NCBI RefSeq assembly: GCF_900454835.1
Contig: NZ_UGTM01000001.1
Location: 434,501-498,500, forward strand
Origin: Prevotella denticola
GTDB taxonomy: Bacteria > Bacteroidota > Bacteroidia > Bacteroidales > Bacteroidaceae
Direction: 5' to 3'
Length of the DNA: 64,000 nucleotides
This document shows, one piece after another, positions 25,836-38,976 of this stretch. The notes beneath the pieces were generated by a model. The model was not told the DNA's origin, did no database searches, and saw only the letters and a program-made list of their open reading frames with translations. The position numbers and the translations under genes were made by a program. The number at the start of each line of letters is the position of its first letter. The stretch's first letter is position 1.

Positions 25836-27596
25836 CTACGAGATGAGTGCCATCACGTCCTCGACAATCTGCTCGTCGAGCAGGCGGTTGTCAGACAGCA
25901 GCTGGTGGAGGTCGAAGCGGTCGTAGAGGTCTTTCTTCACGCCGCCTACAAGCACTTTCATGCCGGACGTGCCGTAATAGGAAGCGATGCGCTCGCCGAA
26001 GCCGCCGTCCTTACTGCCGTCTTCCAGCGTCACGACCAGTTCGTGGCTCTCCTTCAATGCGTCGAGCGTCTCTGCATCCACGGCATTCAGGTAACGGGGG
26101 TTGATGAGCGTCGCATCAATGCCCTTTCCGTCAAGCAGACGGACCACATTCTCTCCTTTCTGATAGAAAGAGCCGGCAGCAATGATGGCCACCTTCTCCC
26201 CCTTGTGCGTTGTTTTGTATCGCGGTTCATAGCCGTACTCCGTGTCGACAGGTTCTGCCGTATGGTTCACCCCGTTGCCCGGTATGCGGATTGCAATGGG
26301 TTTCCTGTCCTGGCAGACGGCCCAGCGAAGCATGGCAAAGTATTCCTCGCACGTAGCGGGGGCAAGGTAGATGAGGCCGGGAATGCTGCACAGCATCGGG
26401 ATGTCGAAGAGGCAGATGTGCGTGATGTCGTTCATCGATGCCGTACCACCCCCTGCCACGTTGATGACTGCCGGGTTGGAGTTGATGCAGAGATCCTGCG
26501 CTATCTGGTCGTAGGTGCGCTGGAGGAAGGTGCTGAACACCGTCCATACAGGATGCAGTCCGCCTTTCGCCATCCCCGAAATCATCGCTACGGCCTGCTC
26601 CTCTGCAATCCCCACATCGATGTGCTGCCGGCCGGCCTCCCGGCGTTTCTGCGGCGTGAAGCCTGCAACCGACGGCGTACCCGACGTGACGGCGACGAAC
26701 CGGCTGTCCTGTTTCATCTCTTGCAGCATCCAGTCGCTGATCAGCTGATCGTAGGACTCGTGTGCAGGCTGCTCCGGACGGCTGCCGTCTGCCACGTTGA
26801 ACGGCATGCTGTAATGCCATGCCTCCTTGTTCTCTACGGCGGGGAAGAAGCCATGTCCCTTCTCGGTGTGGATGTGGACGACTGTCGGCCTGTCCGTGTC
26901 TTTCACACTGCTGAACACCTCGATGAGTTTCTCCACGTCGTTCCCTTCTTCCAGGTATCTGTATTCAAATCCCCATGCCTTGAACCAGTTGTGCCCGCAG
27001 GTGCCGTGGCTTTCGCGCAGGGCACGCAGATTCTTGTAGATACCGCCGTGGTTTTCAGCAATGGACATTTCGTTGTCGTTCACGACGATGATGATGCCTG
27101 TGCCGAGTTCCGATGCCTCGTCCAGTCCCTCGAAAGCCTCACCGCCGGAGAGCGAACCGTCACCGATGACAGCGATGATGTTCTCCTTCGTACCCTTGAT
27201 GTCGCGGGCTTTCTGCAGCCCGGTGGCAAGGCTTACGGAAGTGGAGGTGTGCCCCACCTCGAAGTTGTCGTACTCCGGGCATTCCGCAGGCGATGAATAG
27301 CCGCTGACGGCATCCATCTCTTCCTTATCGCCGAGGAATCCAGACACACGCCCCGTCAGTATCTTGTGCGGATAGCTCTGGTGGCTTACGTCGAATACGA
27401 GCTTGTCTTCCGGTGCGTTGAACACGTAATGCAGGGCGACGGTAGCCTCTACGAAACCGAGGTTCGGCCCTACGTGCCCGCCGTGTCTGCTTACACGGTT
27501 CAATACGGCCTGGCGTGTCTCGTCGGCCACGGTCTTCAAGGCCTCAATGTCCAGTTGTTTCAAGTCGGCTGGCGACTGTATCTTCTCTATATACAT
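25836..27596 (-). CDS. 1-deoxy-D-xylulose-5-phosphate synthase-like thiamine-diphosphate enzyme
   Basis: 586 residues, shorter than the usual ~630. DXS-type motifs: GGHVGPNLGFVEATVALHYVF, FDVSHQSYPHKILTGR, GHTSTSVSLATGLQKA, ThDP/Mg motif GDGSLSGGEAFEGLDEASELG (145 onward) with VNDNEMSIAENHGG, then the pyrimidine-binding half with DVGIAEEQAVAMISGMAKGG and the transketolase C domain (LINPRYLNAVD, VTLEDGS). By homology it condenses pyruvate and glyceraldehyde-3-phosphate for isoprenoid synthesis. The V/N-for-A/S changes in GGHxxxxLG and the reduced length suggest a second, divergent DXS as found in Bacteroidetes; another acyloin-type activity cannot be excluded. Confidence 0.8.
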   Translation of the reverse strand: MYIEKIQSPADLKQLDIEALKTVADETRQAVLNRVSRHGGHVGPNLGFVEATVALHYVFNAPEDKLVFDVSHQSYPHKILTGRVSGFLGDKEEMDAVSGYSSPAECPEYDNFEVGHTSTSVSLATGLQKARDIKGTKENIIAVIGDGSLSGGEAFEGLDEASELGTGIIIVVNDNEMSIAENHGGIYKNLRALRESHGTCGHNWFKAWGFEYRYLEEGNDVEKLIEVFSSVKDTDRPTVVHIHTEKGHGFFPAVENKEAWHYSMPFNVADGSRPEQPAHESYDQLISDWMLQEMKQDSRFVAVTSGTPSVAGFTPQKRREAGRQHIDVGIAEEQAVAMISGMAKGGLHPVWTVFSTFLQRTYDQIAQDLCINSNPAVINVAGGGTASMNDITHICLFDIPMLCSIPGLIYLAPATCEEYFAMLRWAVCQDRKPIAIRIPGNGVNHTAEPVDTEYGYEPRYKTTHKGEKVAIIAAGSFYQKGENVVRLLDGKGIDATLINPRYLNAVDAETLDALKESHELVVTLEDGSKDGGFGERIASYYGTSGMKVLVGGVKKDLYDRFDLHQLLSDNRLLDEQIVEDVMALIS

Positions 27597-27619
27597 TGTT
27601 GTGATTTTATTTCCTGGTG

Positions 27620-27627
27620 CAAAGTTA
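27620..27627 (-). promoter_or_regulatory. -7 element for dxs-like gene
   Basis: TAACTTTG on the minus strand, 24 bp upstream of the start codon; -33 match is poor. It gives a short leader. Confidence 0.5.
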
Positions 27628-27789
27628 CTTTTTTTCTGCTTCAGTGCTATACTCGAAGTCCCGAAAATGCAACTTTCCCTACGTCTTATGGCAAAACCTT
27701 GTCCGGACAGGGAAGTCCTGAGAAGACATTACGTCTTGAGCGGATCGCCCGGAAAGGCTGCCATGTTCTCTCCGGCTACAGATTCCGGA

Positions 27790-27878
27790 TTTCCCGACTG
27801 GCCGGGACGGCCGTTCCCAGGCATCGGGAATCATGTTCCCAAGCACCGGGACATCTGTTCCCGACCGTTTGGGACCTG
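27790..27878. repeat. 22-bp palindromic tandem array, locus 3
   Basis: Four units with TTCCC cores at 27790, 27813, 27835 and 27857 (spacing 22-23 bp), each closing with GGGA. It shares the unit GTTCCCAGGCATCGGGAATC with locus 1. It fills most of the 27597-27901 gap between the RecD-like stop and the dxs-like start. Confidence 0.85.
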
Positions 27879-27901
27879 TGTCGTCTGCCGCAGGATGCCG
27901 C

Positions 27902-29380
27902 TCATTTTCCGGTGTCTGTAGGCTTTGCCACCTGTGTCTCCGGCCAGTTGACAAGATAAAGATGCTCTGTGGCACGGGTAAAGGCAGTGTAGATCCAGTG
28001 GATGTAGTCGGGCGTGAGCATCTCATCGGTCATGTAGCCCTGGTCGAGATAGACGTGTGCCCACTGCCCGCCCTGTGCCTTGTGGCAGGTGACGGCGTAG
28101 CCGAACTTCACTTGCAGGGCGTTGTAGTAAGTGTCCTCACGGACTTTCTTCATGCGGTCGGCCTTCAGCGGTATGTCGGCATAGTCCTCCAGCACATTCC
28201 GGAAGAGCTGCTCGTTCTGTTCATGTGTCAAGGCGGGTGCTTCTGTCGTGAGCGTGTCGAGGATGACTGTCATTTCCTCTTCCTGAGTGTCATAGTCCGG
28301 AAACTCCAGCGTCACATCGGCAAACCGGAAGCCGTGAAGTTCCCGCACGTTGCGGACACGGCGGACAACGGCCCGGTCGCCGTTGGCGATGAAGGTCAGG
28401 GAAGCTGTGGCAGGCATGGAATGCTCTGTTGCTGTTTCCCGAGAGAGGCCGTCCGGCGGAGTCATATACTTGTTCTTCACCACCATCAGCATATCGCCTG
28501 CCGTCAGTTCCTCCTCACGTCCGAGTACCATGTTTCGGATGCCCTGGTTGAAGACGTTGGCACGCCTGTTGGAGCGGGTGATAACCATCGTCTCGTCCAT
28601 ACCTACCTTCGAATAGCTGGAAGCGAGGCTCTCGATGAGTTCGTCGCCGGGGACAATGGAGATGTCGGCAAAGCCTTCGAAGTGTATCTTCGGCAGCTGT
28701 GTAGCTTCATTATGGGTGATCATCCGACGGATGAGGGTGGCGTTGTAGAGAATGCCGGAATCCTGGCTCTGCCGGAGCACCTCGTCCAGATCGCACGTAT
28801 AGACAGCCAGTCCGTAGGCCTGCAGCACATCTGCACGCAGGGCAGGGCTCTCCTCCTCGCCTACAGGTGGCAGCTGTGCCTTGTCGCCCACAAGCAGCAG
28901 ACGGCAGTTGCGCCCGTTATAGACATACTGGATGAGGTCGTCCAGCAGGCATCCGCTGCCGAAGGTCGTATTGCCTGCCGACAGGCTGATCATCGATGCC
29001 TCATCGACCATGAAAAGCCGGTCGCGGAAGAGATTGACATTCAGGTTGAACTTTCCGTCCATACCTGTAAATGCCTTCTCCCGGTAGATAGACCGGTGGA
29101 TGGTGGCAGCCGGCTGACCGGCATTCAGCGAGAACACCTTTGCGGCACGTCCGGTAGGAGCCAGCAGCGATACCCTCTGCTTCAGTTCCTGCATCGTTCG
29201 TACAATGGCGGCGGCCAGGGAGGTCTTTCCCGTACCGGCACTGCCACGGAGAAGCATCACGGAACGCTCGTTACGGTCGGTCATAAAGCGTGCAAAGACT
29301 TCTATGGCGTTCCGCTGGTCGTCGGTAGGAACGAAACCGAAGTTCCGCAGAACCCTGTATGTTAATTCTTCGTTTATCAT
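27902..29380 (-). CDS. RecD-like ATP-dependent DNA helicase
   Basis: 492 residues from the ATG at 29380 (MINEELTYRVLRNFGFVPT); an in-frame ATG at 29431 would add 17. Superfamily 1B helicase: LLRGSAGTGKTSLAAAIVRTM (Walker A), LLAPTGRAAKVFS, MVDEASMIS (motif II, DEAS), LLLVGDKAQLPPVGEEESPALR, VITRSNRRANVFNQGIR, and C-terminal UvrD-C-2 box YAVTCHKAQGGQWAHVYLDQG with YTAFTRATEHLYLV. Similar stand-alone RecD2/AAA_30 proteins occur widely in Bacteroidetes without RecBC. The role is DNA repair or processing by inference. Confidence 0.9.
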   Translation of the reverse strand: MINEELTYRVLRNFGFVPTDDQRNAIEVFARFMTDRNERSVMLLRGSAGTGKTSLAAAIVRTMQELKQRVSLLAPTGRAAKVFSLNAGQPAATIHRSIYREKAFTGMDGKFNLNVNLFRDRLFMVDEASMISLSAGNTTFGSGCLLDDLIQYVYNGRNCRLLLVGDKAQLPPVGEEESPALRADVLQAYGLAVYTCDLDEVLRQSQDSGILYNATLIRRMITHNEATQLPKIHFEGFADISIVPGDELIESLASSYSKVGMDETMVITRSNRRANVFNQGIRNMVLGREEELTAGDMLMVVKNKYMTPPDGLSRETATEHSMPATASLTFIANGDRAVVRRVRNVRELHGFRFADVTLEFPDYDTQEEEMTVILDTLTTEAPALTHEQNEQLFRNVLEDYADIPLKADRMKKVREDTYYNALQVKFGYAVTCHKAQGGQWAHVYLDQGYMTDEMLTPDYIHWIYTAFTRATEHLYLVNWPETQVAKPTDTGK

Positions 29381-29486
29381 CTCTGTTATTCCGGAATCAA
29401 GGAAGCTGGAGGTGAAGGATGTCTGTTTCATTGATTGGACTTCCTCTGCCGTTAAATCATATTTTGAAAGAAATATATTCTGTTTA

Positions 29487-29494
29487 CAAATTTA
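29487..29494 (-). promoter_or_regulatory. -7 element for RecD-like gene
   Basis: TAAATTTG on the minus strand, upstream of both candidate starts (29431, 29380). No convincing -33. The rest of the gap to 29788 holds only the lacZ terminator. Confidence 0.4.
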
Positions 29495-29670
29495 CATAAA
29501 AAAAGTGGATTATATGCCAGTCTGTTGAATAATGCCTCTTTTTCTGCAGAGAAATACGTTTCGCCGGTTCTGTCTCCATCATCTGCGCATGAAAACAGAA
29601 AGATACAGGGAGAGTTGACAATGCTCATATATGGACAGAAGTCCGGCGGTAGGAAGTAACTGTAAAAACA

Positions 29671-29715
29671 AAAACAGCCATATCTCTGCAGCGGATGCAT
29701 TGATATGGCTGTTTT
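29671..29715 (-). terminator. terminator after beta-galactosidase gene
   Basis: Perfect 14-bp inverted repeat AAAACAGCCATATC (29671-29684) / GATATGGCTGTTTT (29702-29715) with a 17-base loop, 74 bp downstream of the beta-galactosidase stop. T-rich ends on both strands. Confidence 0.75.
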
Positions 29716-29788
29716 AATGCCTTTCAGGTTACAGAAGTCTGTTTATTCTGTAGGGGTGGTTTCTGTGGCGGATTGTCTTGTGAAAGAT

Positions 29789-33085
<3,297 letters not shown>

Positions 33086-33127
33086 CTAAAACAAACAGCA
33101 TATATAACAAATATTACCTATTATAAT

Positions 33128-35863
33128 ATGACTGGACATAATTTCATTACCCATACGATTGTTTGCTGCTTTTTGATGCCGGTTTCTTCTGTTGTGGCAA
33201 ATGCCCAAAGACAACACAAGCCACATATTACGGTTCAGAAGCCACTGCCGTTCCACGTCAATGACACGCTTCCCGTCATCGGGTCGATAGCGAAAATCGG
33301 AGAGAAACAGATGAACAAAGGTCTGGTCAGTTCGGCGCTCGACGCTTTGTCCGGACAGGCTGTGGGCGTGAATGTCGTCACGAACGGACAGGACCGTATG
33401 GCCATGCTGACAAGCGTGCGTGTGCGTGGTACTACCTCTCTTACCGGCGGCAACGACCCGCTGGTCATCATTGATGGAGTGTCTTCCGACCTGGCCACCT
33501 TGTCTACCATTTATCCGGCCGACATCGAGAGCTTTACCATTCTCAAGAATGCCTCCGAGACGTCCAAGTACGGTTCGCGGGGTGCGTCGGGTGTCATCGA
33601 GGTAAGGACGAAGCGCGGCAAGGGCAGCAAGTTCCAGATCTATTATGACGGGATAATAGGTTTCGAACACGTATATAAACGTCTCCGAATGCTGAATGCG
33701 GCCGAGTATGTCAGTGCAGCAAAGGCATTGGGACTGGACTATGTAGACAAGGGATTTGACACTGATTTCCAGAAGGAGGTGGTACGGACAGGCTTTGTCA
33801 ATACACATCATGTTGCTTTCAGCGGTGGAAGTGAGAAGTCGAACTACCGTGCTTCGCTGGGTTATATGCGGGGACAGACGGTAATCAGGAACAAGGACTA
33901 CAGTAATTTCACGGCAAAGCTGGACATCTCGCAGCTTGCCTTTGACGAGAAGCTGAAGATTGACTTCGGGGTCTTCGGGGCTTCCCAGCAGGATGACAAG
34001 ATATACGACCTCCAGATGCTTGCCTACTCCACAGCGGCAATGAATCCCACCATGGCTTTCGGTAAGATCGGAGACGGCTGGCAACGCAACGGCAACTCCT
34101 CGCAGATAGCATCCCCCGCACCCTTGCTCCTGGAACGCAACGACGAGAAGAACCTTACGTTCAACACGCATCTGCAGCTGTCCCTGCAACTGGGACACGG
34201 ACTGCAGCTTTCTACCTTAGGCTCTTACTCCTATACCTCGACGGAGAATGCGAAATTTGCTCCTACATGGGTGTGGGCGCAGGGCATGGCATACCGGGGA
34301 GAGCGGAAGACGGAAGAAATGCTGGGGAGTATCTCCCTCGACTGGAAACGGCACTGGGGCATACACGACCTCTCTGCCACCCTGCTTGCTGAATACCAGA
34401 AAAAGAAGATGGCTGCTTTCTGGACACAGGTGAAAGGACTTACCAGCAACAGCTTCGGCTACGACAACCTCGCTGCAGCATCCGACCGTCCTTACGGAGG
34501 AACAGGCAGCAGCTATGCAGACCCTGGACTTGCCTCCTTCATGGGTACTGTTACCTATACGCTTCTCGACCGCTATACGCTCAATCTGACGACCCGTACC
34601 GACGGTTCATCGATGGTGGGCAAGAGCCATACCTGGGGAGTCTTCCCTTCCGTTTCGATGACTTGGAACATGAAGAGGGAACGGTTCCTCAACAGCTGCA
34701 AACCGGTCAGTCTGCTTGACCTGCGAACGGGCTACGGCCGTTCCGGCAACCTCGGGGCCATCAGTTCCTATCTGACCATGAAACAGTTTGTTCCAGCCGG
34801 TCTGGTTTCCTACAATGGTACGCCGACCGTAACGATGGGAACGCTGCGCAACAGCAATCCTGACCTGCGGTGGGAGATACGAAGCACTTTCAACCTCGGT
34901 GTTGACCTCGGCCTGTTCAGCAACCGGGTGCTGCTTACGGCAGAGTGCTACTATTCCAAGACGACCGATATGCTCTACGAGTATGATGTGCCCGTACCGC
35001 CTTTCTCCTTCAACAAGCTCCTGGCCAACATCGGTTCGATGTCGAACACCGGTTTCGAGCTGGGCATCGGGGTCGTGCCGGTCTCGAAGAAGGACATGGA
35101 ACTCAACGTCAATGTCAATATGTCCTGGCAGAAGAACAAGCTGCTCTCGCTGAACGGAAGGTGCAACGGCAGGGAGATGACCGCATCGGACATTACGGCC
35201 ATCGGAGGCATGAACGGCGCCGGCTTCCACGGCGGCAACAGCGACATACTGTACCAGATTGTCGGCCAGCCCCTGGGCGTGTTCTATCTTCCTCACTGCA
35301 AGGGAATCGTTGACAACGGGCACGGACACTACAAATACGACATCGCCGACCTGAACGAGGACGGCGTGATCGACCTCAGCGACCATGGCGACCGCTACAT
35401 TGCGGGACAGGCCACGCCGAAGATGACGCTGGGCTCCAATATCAGCTTCCGCTACAAGAACTTCGACATCTCGCTGCAGATGAACGGAGCTTTCGGCCAT
35501 AAGATCTTCAACGGGACGGCGCTGTCCTACCTGAACATGTCGAACTTCCCCGACTATAACGTGCTGGCGGAAGCTCCCGGGCGCAACATCGTAGACCAGA
35601 ACGTGACCGATTACTGGTTGGAACGTGGCGACTATCTGAACTTCGATTATCTCGCCATCTGCTGGAACGCCCCCGTCAGGAGCAAGTACATCAGTTCCCT
35701 GCGCTTTTCGTTCAACATCAACAACCTCGCTACCATCACTTCCTACAGCGGACTGACGCCGATGATCAACAGTTATGTGGTGGACAATACGCTGGGTATA
35801 GACGACAAACGCACCTATCCTCCTTACCGCACTTACTCCATCGGAGTGAGCATCAAATTTTAA
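33128..35863 (+). CDS. SusC/RagA-family TonB-linked outer membrane protein
   Basis: 911 residues from the ATG at 33128; the frame is open further upstream, but that part is promoter DNA. Signal peptide (FITHTIVCCFLMPVSSVVANAQ), then directly a plug: VSSALDALSGQAVGVNVVTNG, TSVRVRGTTSLTGGNDPLVIIDGV, SFTILKNASETSKYGSRGASGVIEVRTKRG, then a beta-barrel ending in TYSIGVSIKF with a terminal aromatic. The usual N-terminal carboxypeptidase-regulatory-like domain (~80 residues) is missing. It imports an oligosaccharide with the SusD partner 32 bp downstream. Confidence 0.92.
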   Translation: MTGHNFITHTIVCCFLMPVSSVVANAQRQHKPHITVQKPLPFHVNDTLPVIGSIAKIGEKQMNKGLVSSALDALSGQAVGVNVVTNGQDRMAMLTSVRVRGTTSLTGGNDPLVIIDGVSSDLATLSTIYPADIESFTILKNASETSKYGSRGASGVIEVRTKRGKGSKFQIYYDGIIGFEHVYKRLRMLNAAEYVSAAKALGLDYVDKGFDTDFQKEVVRTGFVNTHHVAFSGGSEKSNYRASLGYMRGQTVIRNKDYSNFTAKLDISQLAFDEKLKIDFGVFGASQQDDKIYDLQMLAYSTAAMNPTMAFGKIGDGWQRNGNSSQIASPAPLLLERNDEKNLTFNTHLQLSLQLGHGLQLSTLGSYSYTSTENAKFAPTWVWAQGMAYRGERKTEEMLGSISLDWKRHWGIHDLSATLLAEYQKKKMAAFWTQVKGLTSNSFGYDNLAAASDRPYGGTGSSYADPGLASFMGTVTYTLLDRYTLNLTTRTDGSSMVGKSHTWGVFPSVSMTWNMKRERFLNSCKPVSLLDLRTGYGRSGNLGAISSYLTMKQFVPAGLVSYNGTPTVTMGTLRNSNPDLRWEIRSTFNLGVDLGLFSNRVLLTAECYYSKTTDMLYEYDVPVPPFSFNKLLANIGSMSNTGFELGIGVVPVSKKDMELNVNVNMSWQKNKLLSLNGRCNGREMTASDITAIGGMNGAGFHGGNSDILYQIVGQPLGVFYLPHCKGIVDNGHGHYKYDIADLNEDGVIDLSDHGDRYIAGQATPKMTLGSNISFRYKNFDISLQMNGAFGHKIFNGTALSYLNMSNFPDYNVLAEAPGRNIVDQNVTDYWLERGDYLNFDYLAICWNAPVRSKYISSLRFSFNINNLATITSYSGLTPMINSYVVDNTLGIDDKRTYPPYRTYSIGVSIKF

Positions 35864-35895
35864 GCATGGTATCTTAACACAAACAACTGTCCCAC

Positions 35896-37530
35896 ATGAA
35901 ATACTTACGCCATACCCTGTTATTTTTAAGTGTTCTGACCCTGATCGGCTGCCTGGACGAGAATGCAAGAGACAGCCTCGACGAAGAGCAGGTCTATACC
36001 TCGGCGAAGGCCGTCTATGTCAATGCTGTCGCCACCTTATATAACTATATTGGAAGCGACAGGGACAGCGAAGGACTGCAGGGCACTTACCGTGGGGTTT
36101 ACGATTACAACACCTTTACAACTGATGAGGCACTGATTCCGATACGGGGCGGTGACTGGTACGACGGCGGTTTCTGGGAGAATCTGTACCTGCATCGCTG
36201 GAAGACTGACGACAAGCCGCTTTACGATACCTGGGTGTATTTTTACAAGGTGATTATCTTCTGCAATGACGGTCTTGCCGTCATCGACAAGTACAGGCAT
36301 CTGCTTACCGATGCACAGTACAGGGCTTACCGGGCCGAGGTCCGTGCCGTCCGTGCCATGTTCTATTTTTACCTCATGGATATGTTCGGCAATGTCCCGC
36401 TGATAACGAGTGTGGACGATACGCCTGGAAACGCCGTCCAGGCCGGCCGGCCGGAGGTATATGGGTTTGTCGTGAAAGAACTGCAGGAGGTTGAACCGTT
36501 GCTTCCTGCCGGCCACAGTAATCTTGAGGGGGCAGACTATGGACGCATGACGCGTTCCGTTGCTGATTTCCTCCTTGCCAAGCTCATGCTGAATGCCGAG
36601 GTATATGCTGATGCCGACTGGACGGACGGACAGCAGCCGGACGGCAGTCAGCTTTATTTTACAGTCGACGGACAGCGGCTGAACGCCTGGCAGGCCTGCA
36701 AGCACTACTGTGACAAAGTGACGGCGGCTGGCTTTACGCTGGCTTCCGACTACCTGAGCAATTTCGCTGTCCACAACGAGAACTCACCGGAAAACATCTT
36801 TATCATCCCGATGGACAAGCATCTCTATAAAGCCCAGTTCCAGTATCTGTTCCGTTCCCGCCACTATGCCCACGGCGGCGCGGTGGGCACTTCCTCTGAG
36901 AACGGGGCCTGTGCGACGCTCTCCACCGTCCACACCTATGGTTATGGAACCGGTACGGTTGACAAGCGGTATGCCTGTAATCTTTATTCTGACACGGTAC
37001 GTGTGAACGGCGAGATCGTCCGGCTGGAGAACGGCGACCCGCTTGTCTATATGCCGCTTGCCGTGGAGGTGAACCTCACGAACAGTCCGTATGTCAAGAC
37101 GGCAGGGGCAAGAATGGCGAAATACGAAGTGGATCCCAATGCCTACAACGACGGCAAGAGTCCGGACAATGACATTGTTCTTTTCCGTTATGCCGACGTC
37201 CTGCTGATGAAGGCTGAGGCCGAAGTGCGCAACGGAGAGAACGGTGATGCCGAGATGAATGCCGTACGCAGCCGCAGCGGAATGGGTTATCGGCCGGCCA
37301 CTCTGGGCAACATCCTTGCCGAGCGGCTCATGGAACTGATGTGGGAGGGGTGGCGGCGCAACGATCTTATCCGCTTTGATCGTTTCCATCGCTCCTACGA
37401 CCAGCGCACGGCACCGGCGACAGAGGCCGACCGGCATACCATCGTCTTCCCGATTCCGGCACGTGTCGTAGACCTCAACGGCAAGCTGGTGCAGAACAAA
37501 GGCTATGAGGCCCGTCCTAAGAGCAAATGA
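35896..37530 (+). CDS. SusD/RagB-family surface lipoprotein
   Basis: 544 residues. Lipoprotein signal LLFLSVLTLIGC (Cys19). TPR-rich SusD fold: YNYIG, YDTWVYFYKVIIFCNDGLAVID, AEVRAVRAMFYFYLMDMFGNVPLI (SusD hallmark), and C-terminal RYADVLLMKAEAEVRNG, MELMWEGWRRNDLIRFDRF, PIPARVVDLN. It caps the SusC barrel and binds glycan. Overlaps the next gene by four bases. Confidence 0.94.
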   Translation: MKYLRHTLLFLSVLTLIGCLDENARDSLDEEQVYTSAKAVYVNAVATLYNYIGSDRDSEGLQGTYRGVYDYNTFTTDEALIPIRGGDWYDGGFWENLYLHRWKTDDKPLYDTWVYFYKVIIFCNDGLAVIDKYRHLLTDAQYRAYRAEVRAVRAMFYFYLMDMFGNVPLITSVDDTPGNAVQAGRPEVYGFVVKELQEVEPLLPAGHSNLEGADYGRMTRSVADFLLAKLMLNAEVYADADWTDGQQPDGSQLYFTVDGQRLNAWQACKHYCDKVTAAGFTLASDYLSNFAVHNENSPENIFIIPMDKHLYKAQFQYLFRSRHYAHGGAVGTSSENGACATLSTVHTYGYGTGTVDKRYACNLYSDTVRVNGEIVRLENGDPLVYMPLAVEVNLTNSPYVKTAGARMAKYEVDPNAYNDGKSPDNDIVLFRYADVLLMKAEAEVRNGENGDAEMNAVRSRSGMGYRPATLGNILAERLMELMWEGWRRNDLIRFDRFHRSYDQRTAPATEADRHTIVFPIPARVVDLNGKLVQNKGYEARPKSK

Positions 37531-38735
37531 GCATATCAATGAGAAGAACTTTCAAGGAACAGCTGCTGCCCATACTGCTTTTCTTCCTGCTGCTCGTCCT
37601 GCCCGATGGGTATGTAGGATGGAGATACCTTCTGCCGTCCCATGTCCTTTGGCCCGGCATTGTCTGGTTTCTGCCGACTGTTGCTACCATCGTAGTCTTC
37701 TATCTCTTCCGTGCAGGGGTCTATCATAATGCACTTCTGCGTGCCTTTACGGCCATTCTTCTCTGTCTCGACCTGCCCAAGCTGCTGTTTGTCCTGTTGC
37801 AGTTCATCCTCCCGCCGGCGGCCGCCCTGCTGTGTGCCGCCGCACTGATAGCCGTCTTCATCTACGGCTTCTTCTTCGGCTGGCGGCGCATTGTTGTCCG
37901 GACGGCAACCTGTGAATCGCCGCTGCTCCCGCAGGCGTTTGACGGTTATCGCATCCTACAGCTGAGCGACCTCCACCTCGGCACTTATCTTCGTAATCCT
38001 GGGTTTATCAGGAAGCTGGTGCGGATAGTCAACGAACAGAATCCTGACCTGGTGGTTTTCACCGGCGACCTGGTGAATGTGCGGGCAGACGAGGTGCTCC
38101 CTTTCCTTGCCGACCTCGGCCGGATAACCGCTCCGGATGGTGTCTACAGTGTCATGGGCAACCATGATTACTGTGAATATGGGATGGAAGCAGCGAATGG
38201 GGACAGGCGCAGCGAACGGAAAGGAGCTTTCGCCAGGGAGCCGGCAGCACAGCGCAACCAGCGTGTACTGGAGTATCTGGAAGAAAAAATCGGCTGGCAT
38301 CTGCTGATGAACCGTCACGTCAGGATTGTTCGCCGCCGTCAGGAAGTCGGAACGGAAGGCTCTGAGTCGATAGCACTTATCGGTGTGGAGAATATCAGCC
38401 GGCCGCCTTTCAAGAGCATGGGCGACCTGGAGAAAGCCATGGAAGGGCTGTCTCCGGGTACGTTCAAGATTCTTCTCAGCCACGACCCTACACACTGGCG
38501 GCGTGGTGTCCTGCACAAGACGGATATAGCCCTCACCCTTTCCGGACACACCCATGCCGGACAGTTGAAGATCGGGCGGTTCTCTCCAGTCAAGTGGGCT
38601 TATCACGAATGGGGTGGGAAATACGTCGAGGACGGCTCTATGCTCTATGTCTCTCTGGGTATCGGAGGTACTGTCCCGTTCAGATTCGGGGCATGGCCGG
38701 AGGTGAATGTAATCAGGCTCATACGCAGACCGTGA
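37527..38735 (+). CDS. membrane-bound metallophosphoesterase
   Basis: 402 residues. N-terminal four-helix membrane region (~10-125, LLPILLFFLLLVLPDGYVGWRYLL through LIAVFIYGFFFGW), then a calcineurin-like phosphoesterase: LSDLHLG (DxH), VFTGDLVN (GD), VMGNHDY (GNHD), LLSHDP and LSGHTHAGQ. All five metal motifs present. Resembles YkoQ/YaeI-type enzymes; substrate unknown (possibly a lipid or UDP-sugar lipid). Translationally coupled (ATGA) to susD, which is unusual for a glycan locus. Confidence 0.88.
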   Translation: MSISMRRTFKEQLLPILLFFLLLVLPDGYVGWRYLLPSHVLWPGIVWFLPTVATIVVFYLFRAGVYHNALLRAFTAILLCLDLPKLLFVLLQFILPPAAALLCAAALIAVFIYGFFFGWRRIVVRTATCESPLLPQAFDGYRILQLSDLHLGTYLRNPGFIRKLVRIVNEQNPDLVVFTGDLVNVRADEVLPFLADLGRITAPDGVYSVMGNHDYCEYGMEAANGDRRSERKGAFAREPAAQRNQRVLEYLEEKIGWHLLMNRHVRIVRRRQEVGTEGSESIALIGVENISRPPFKSMGDLEKAMEGLSPGTFKILLSHDPTHWRRGVLHKTDIALTLSGHTHAGQLKIGRFSPVKWAYHEWGGKYVEDGSMLYVSLGIGGTVPFRFGAWPEVNVIRLIRRP

Positions 38736-38749
38736 GCAGGCATCGCACA

Positions 38750-38944
38750 GCAAAGCAGCATAATCTCCCATACGCAGTCTCTTTTAGCATGGAGCGGGGC
38801 ATCAGCACGGCTGGTGTCTGCCGACAACTCCATACGTGACGGGCGTCAACACGCTTGCAGGAAGGCCGGTTTATTCTCTGTCGAGGTAACATAACAGTAA
38901 GCCACTGATGACCGGTTTACACGAGAAACATTTACCTGACAGTA
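38750..38944 (+). repeat. deleted copy D of GCTGTCCGRTAA MITE-like repeat
   Basis: Aligns with copy B from the AGCATAATTCCCATGCG block, then skips ~110 bp and continues through GCCGTCAACACGGCTGGTGTCTGCC-like sequence to the right end TTACCTGACAGT (38932-38943), a degenerate terminal repeat. It fills most of the gap after the phosphoesterase gene. Confidence 0.75.
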
Positions 38945-38976
38945 TTGGTACAATATGGGCTTGTGTTTTGTTGCAG

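Noticed and set aside
25905-27296. 463-residue rightward gene opposite the dxs-like gene
   Set aside because: Antisense shadow of conserved thiamine-enzyme sequence; GC-rich codon pattern explains the open frame.
27833-29365. 510-residue rightward gene opposite the RecD-like gene
   Set aside because: The opposite strand encodes a helicase with complete Walker A, DEAS and UvrD-C boxes; the rightward translation has no recognisable motif.
34607-35968. Long leftward frame across the susC/susD junction
   Set aside because: Runs through two conserved genes and shows no domain of its own.
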